Origin: JBBQED01 sp038320345
GTDB taxonomy: Bacteria > Bacteroidota > Bacteroidia > AKYH767-A > OLB10
Length of the DNA stretch: 64,000 nucleotides
Assembly: GCA_038320345.1 (NCBI GenBank)
Contig: JBBQED010000006.1
Coordinates: 124,001-188,000 of the forward strand
Reading direction: 5' to 3'
Below the pieces are notes generated by a model, which saw nothing but the letters and a program-made list of their open reading frames with translations, searched no databases and was not told the origin of the DNA. Each line of letters begins with the position of its first letter. Position 1 is the first letter of the stretch. Of the stretch, positions 63,181 to 64,000 are shown one piece after another. The position numbers and the translations under genes are program-made.

Positions 63181-64000
63181 ATGGCAACAAAAAAAAGAAT
63201 TCTTGTCACCGGAGGAACCGGATTTATCGGATCCCATACTGCTGTTGAACTGATCAACAAAGGCTATGAAGTTTTTATCATTGATAATCTTTCCAATTCT
63301 CATATTGAAGTTTTAAGTTCGATTGAAAAAATTACTGGCGTGAAGCCTGTATTTGCGCAGATCGATATGAATAATTTACAGGCGCTGAATGAATTCATCC
63401 GCATTCATCAAGTAGACGCAGTTATTCATTTTGCTGCTTTGAAAGCTGTTGGCGAAAGTGTAAATCATCCTCTTGAATATTACCGAAACAATCTGGTATC
63501 GCTCTTGAACCTGTTGGACGTTTGCAAAGATCATAAGATTCAACATCTTGTTTTTTCGTCGTCATGCTCCGTTTATGGTGAGCCCGATTACTTACCCATT
63601 GATGAGTTTGCTGCCGTAAAACCAGCTCAGAGTCCTTATGCGAACACCAAAAAAATTGGAGAAGATATTCTAAGAGATAGCAGTAAAGTTCTTGACATTA
63701 ACATCATCGCTTTGCGTTATTTTAATCCAGTTGGTGCTCATCCTTCTAACTTGATTGGAGAATATCCTCTCGGAACTCCATTGAATTTGTTTCCGGTAAT
63801 AACTCAGACAGCTATCGGCAAGCGAAATAAAATGATGGTGTACGGAACAGATTACGACACTCCCGATGGAAGCTGTATCCGTGATTATATTCATGTGATG
63901 GATGTTGCTGCAGCACATGTGGTAGCGATTGCAAGAATGCTGGAAGGTAAGAGTAAAGAAAAATATGAGTTATATAATTTAGGAACTGGCACAGGACTTT
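63181..64000 (+). CDS. galE: UDP-glucose 4-epimerase GalE, 3' end outside window
   Basis: This frame starts at ATG 63181 and is still open at the window end (273 complete codons). It shows the NAD motif VTGGTGFIGSHTAVELINKG, DAVIHFAALKAVGESV, SSSCSVYGEP, catalytic YANTKKIGED (Y-x3-K) and YFNPVGAHPSNLIGE, plus VYGTDYDTPDGSCIRDYIHV, all typical of GalE. It interconverts UDP-glucose and UDP-galactose (or the N-acetyl forms) and belongs to the same sugar cluster. Confidence 0.94.
   Translation, partial: MATKKRILVTGGTGFIGSHTAVELINKGYEVFIIDNLSNSHIEVLSSIEKITGVKPVFAQIDMNNLQALNEFIRIHQVDAVIHFAALKAVGESVNHPLEYYRNNLVSLLNLLDVCKDHKIQHLVFSSSCSVYGEPDYLPIDEFAAVKPAQSPYANTKKIGEDILRDSSKVLDINIIALRYFNPVGAHPSNLIGEYPLGTPLNLFPVITQTAIGKRNKMMVYGTDYDTPDGSCIRDYIHVMDVAAAHVVAIARMLEGKSKEKYELYNLGTGTGL

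Noticed and set aside
1..64000. CRISPR arrays, tRNA/rRNA genes, transposases, phage or integrase genes
   Set aside because: None was recognised on reading the intergenic regions. A dedicated scan would be decisive for tRNAs and small RNAs.

Overview
The window is AT-rich chromosomal DNA from a Bacteroidota (Bacteroidetes) bacterium that carries a type IX secretion system (T9SS). The evidence is GldJ, a PorP/SprF protein, PorU, PorV, cargo with T9SS type A and type B C-terminal domains, a fused SecDF, a TonB-dependent receptor with an N-terminal carboxypeptidase-like domain, and many promoters of the Bacteroidota form (-7 box TAnnTTTG, with TAnnTTCG as a variant). I cannot name a genus. No rRNA, tRNA, CRISPR array, prophage or insertion sequence was recognised.

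Layout. 1-3.0 kb: end of a DUF2851 gene, a PspC protein, a K+-channel/TrkA-like protein with a non-canonical filter, and an RmlD-like reductase. 3.1-9.6 kb: SecDF, two glycosyltransferases, FtsE and a small conserved protein. 9.7-18.1 kb: the T9SS block, porP-gldJ divergent from porU-porV, then ispF. 18.1-22.3 kb: recG, a cold-shock gene and adenine deaminase. 22.3-28.1 kb: a leftward unit of ECF sigma factor, membrane-anchored anti-sigma-like protein with a barrel-like C-terminus, and two T9SS-secreted proteins. 28.4-34.7 kb: small membrane protein, lipoproteins, mlaE/mlaF, feoA/feoB and a SprT-like protein. 34.7-44.4 kb: ppx, ppk1 with a lysine-rich protein, sixA, a secreted EEP-family nuclease/phosphatase, and a divergent TonB receptor plus DUF5689 lipoprotein. 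44.4-48.2 kb: lysA and purH, flanked by two decayed genes. 48.3-54.2 kb: the elongasome mreB-mreC-mreD-PBP2-rodA. 54.2-56.3 kb: waaA (Kdo transferase) and an outer-membrane protein. 56.5 kb to the end: nucleotide-sugar genes of a surface polysaccharide cluster that continues beyond the window.

The most interesting observation is a matched pair of promoter-like sequences, GGCAACG-18 bp-TCTTATCT, one before the ECF sigma gene and one before the T9SS type A cargo gene. They have identical spacing and suggest an autoregulated sigma factor that controls its own secreted proteins. The anti-sigma-like partner joins a cytoplasmic segment, one inner-membrane helix, a long low-complexity linker and a barrel-like domain, so it could link the outer membrane to transcription. 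Other notable points are two pseudogenes that can be read by eye (homogentisate 1,2-dioxygenase and an ACT-domain/aspartokinase-related protein), a possible phosphate-scavenging and polyphosphate-storage neighbourhood with a 16-bp inverted repeat, and a K+-channel homologue whose filter reads TVGLA.

How the genes fit together: much of the window serves the envelope. SecDF drives export across the inner membrane, PorU/PorV/GldJ/PorP move and anchor cargo at the surface, Mla maintains outer-membrane lipids, waaA builds the LPS core, the elongasome builds the wall, and the right end makes UDP-xylose and UDP-diacetamido-uronic-acid type precursors.
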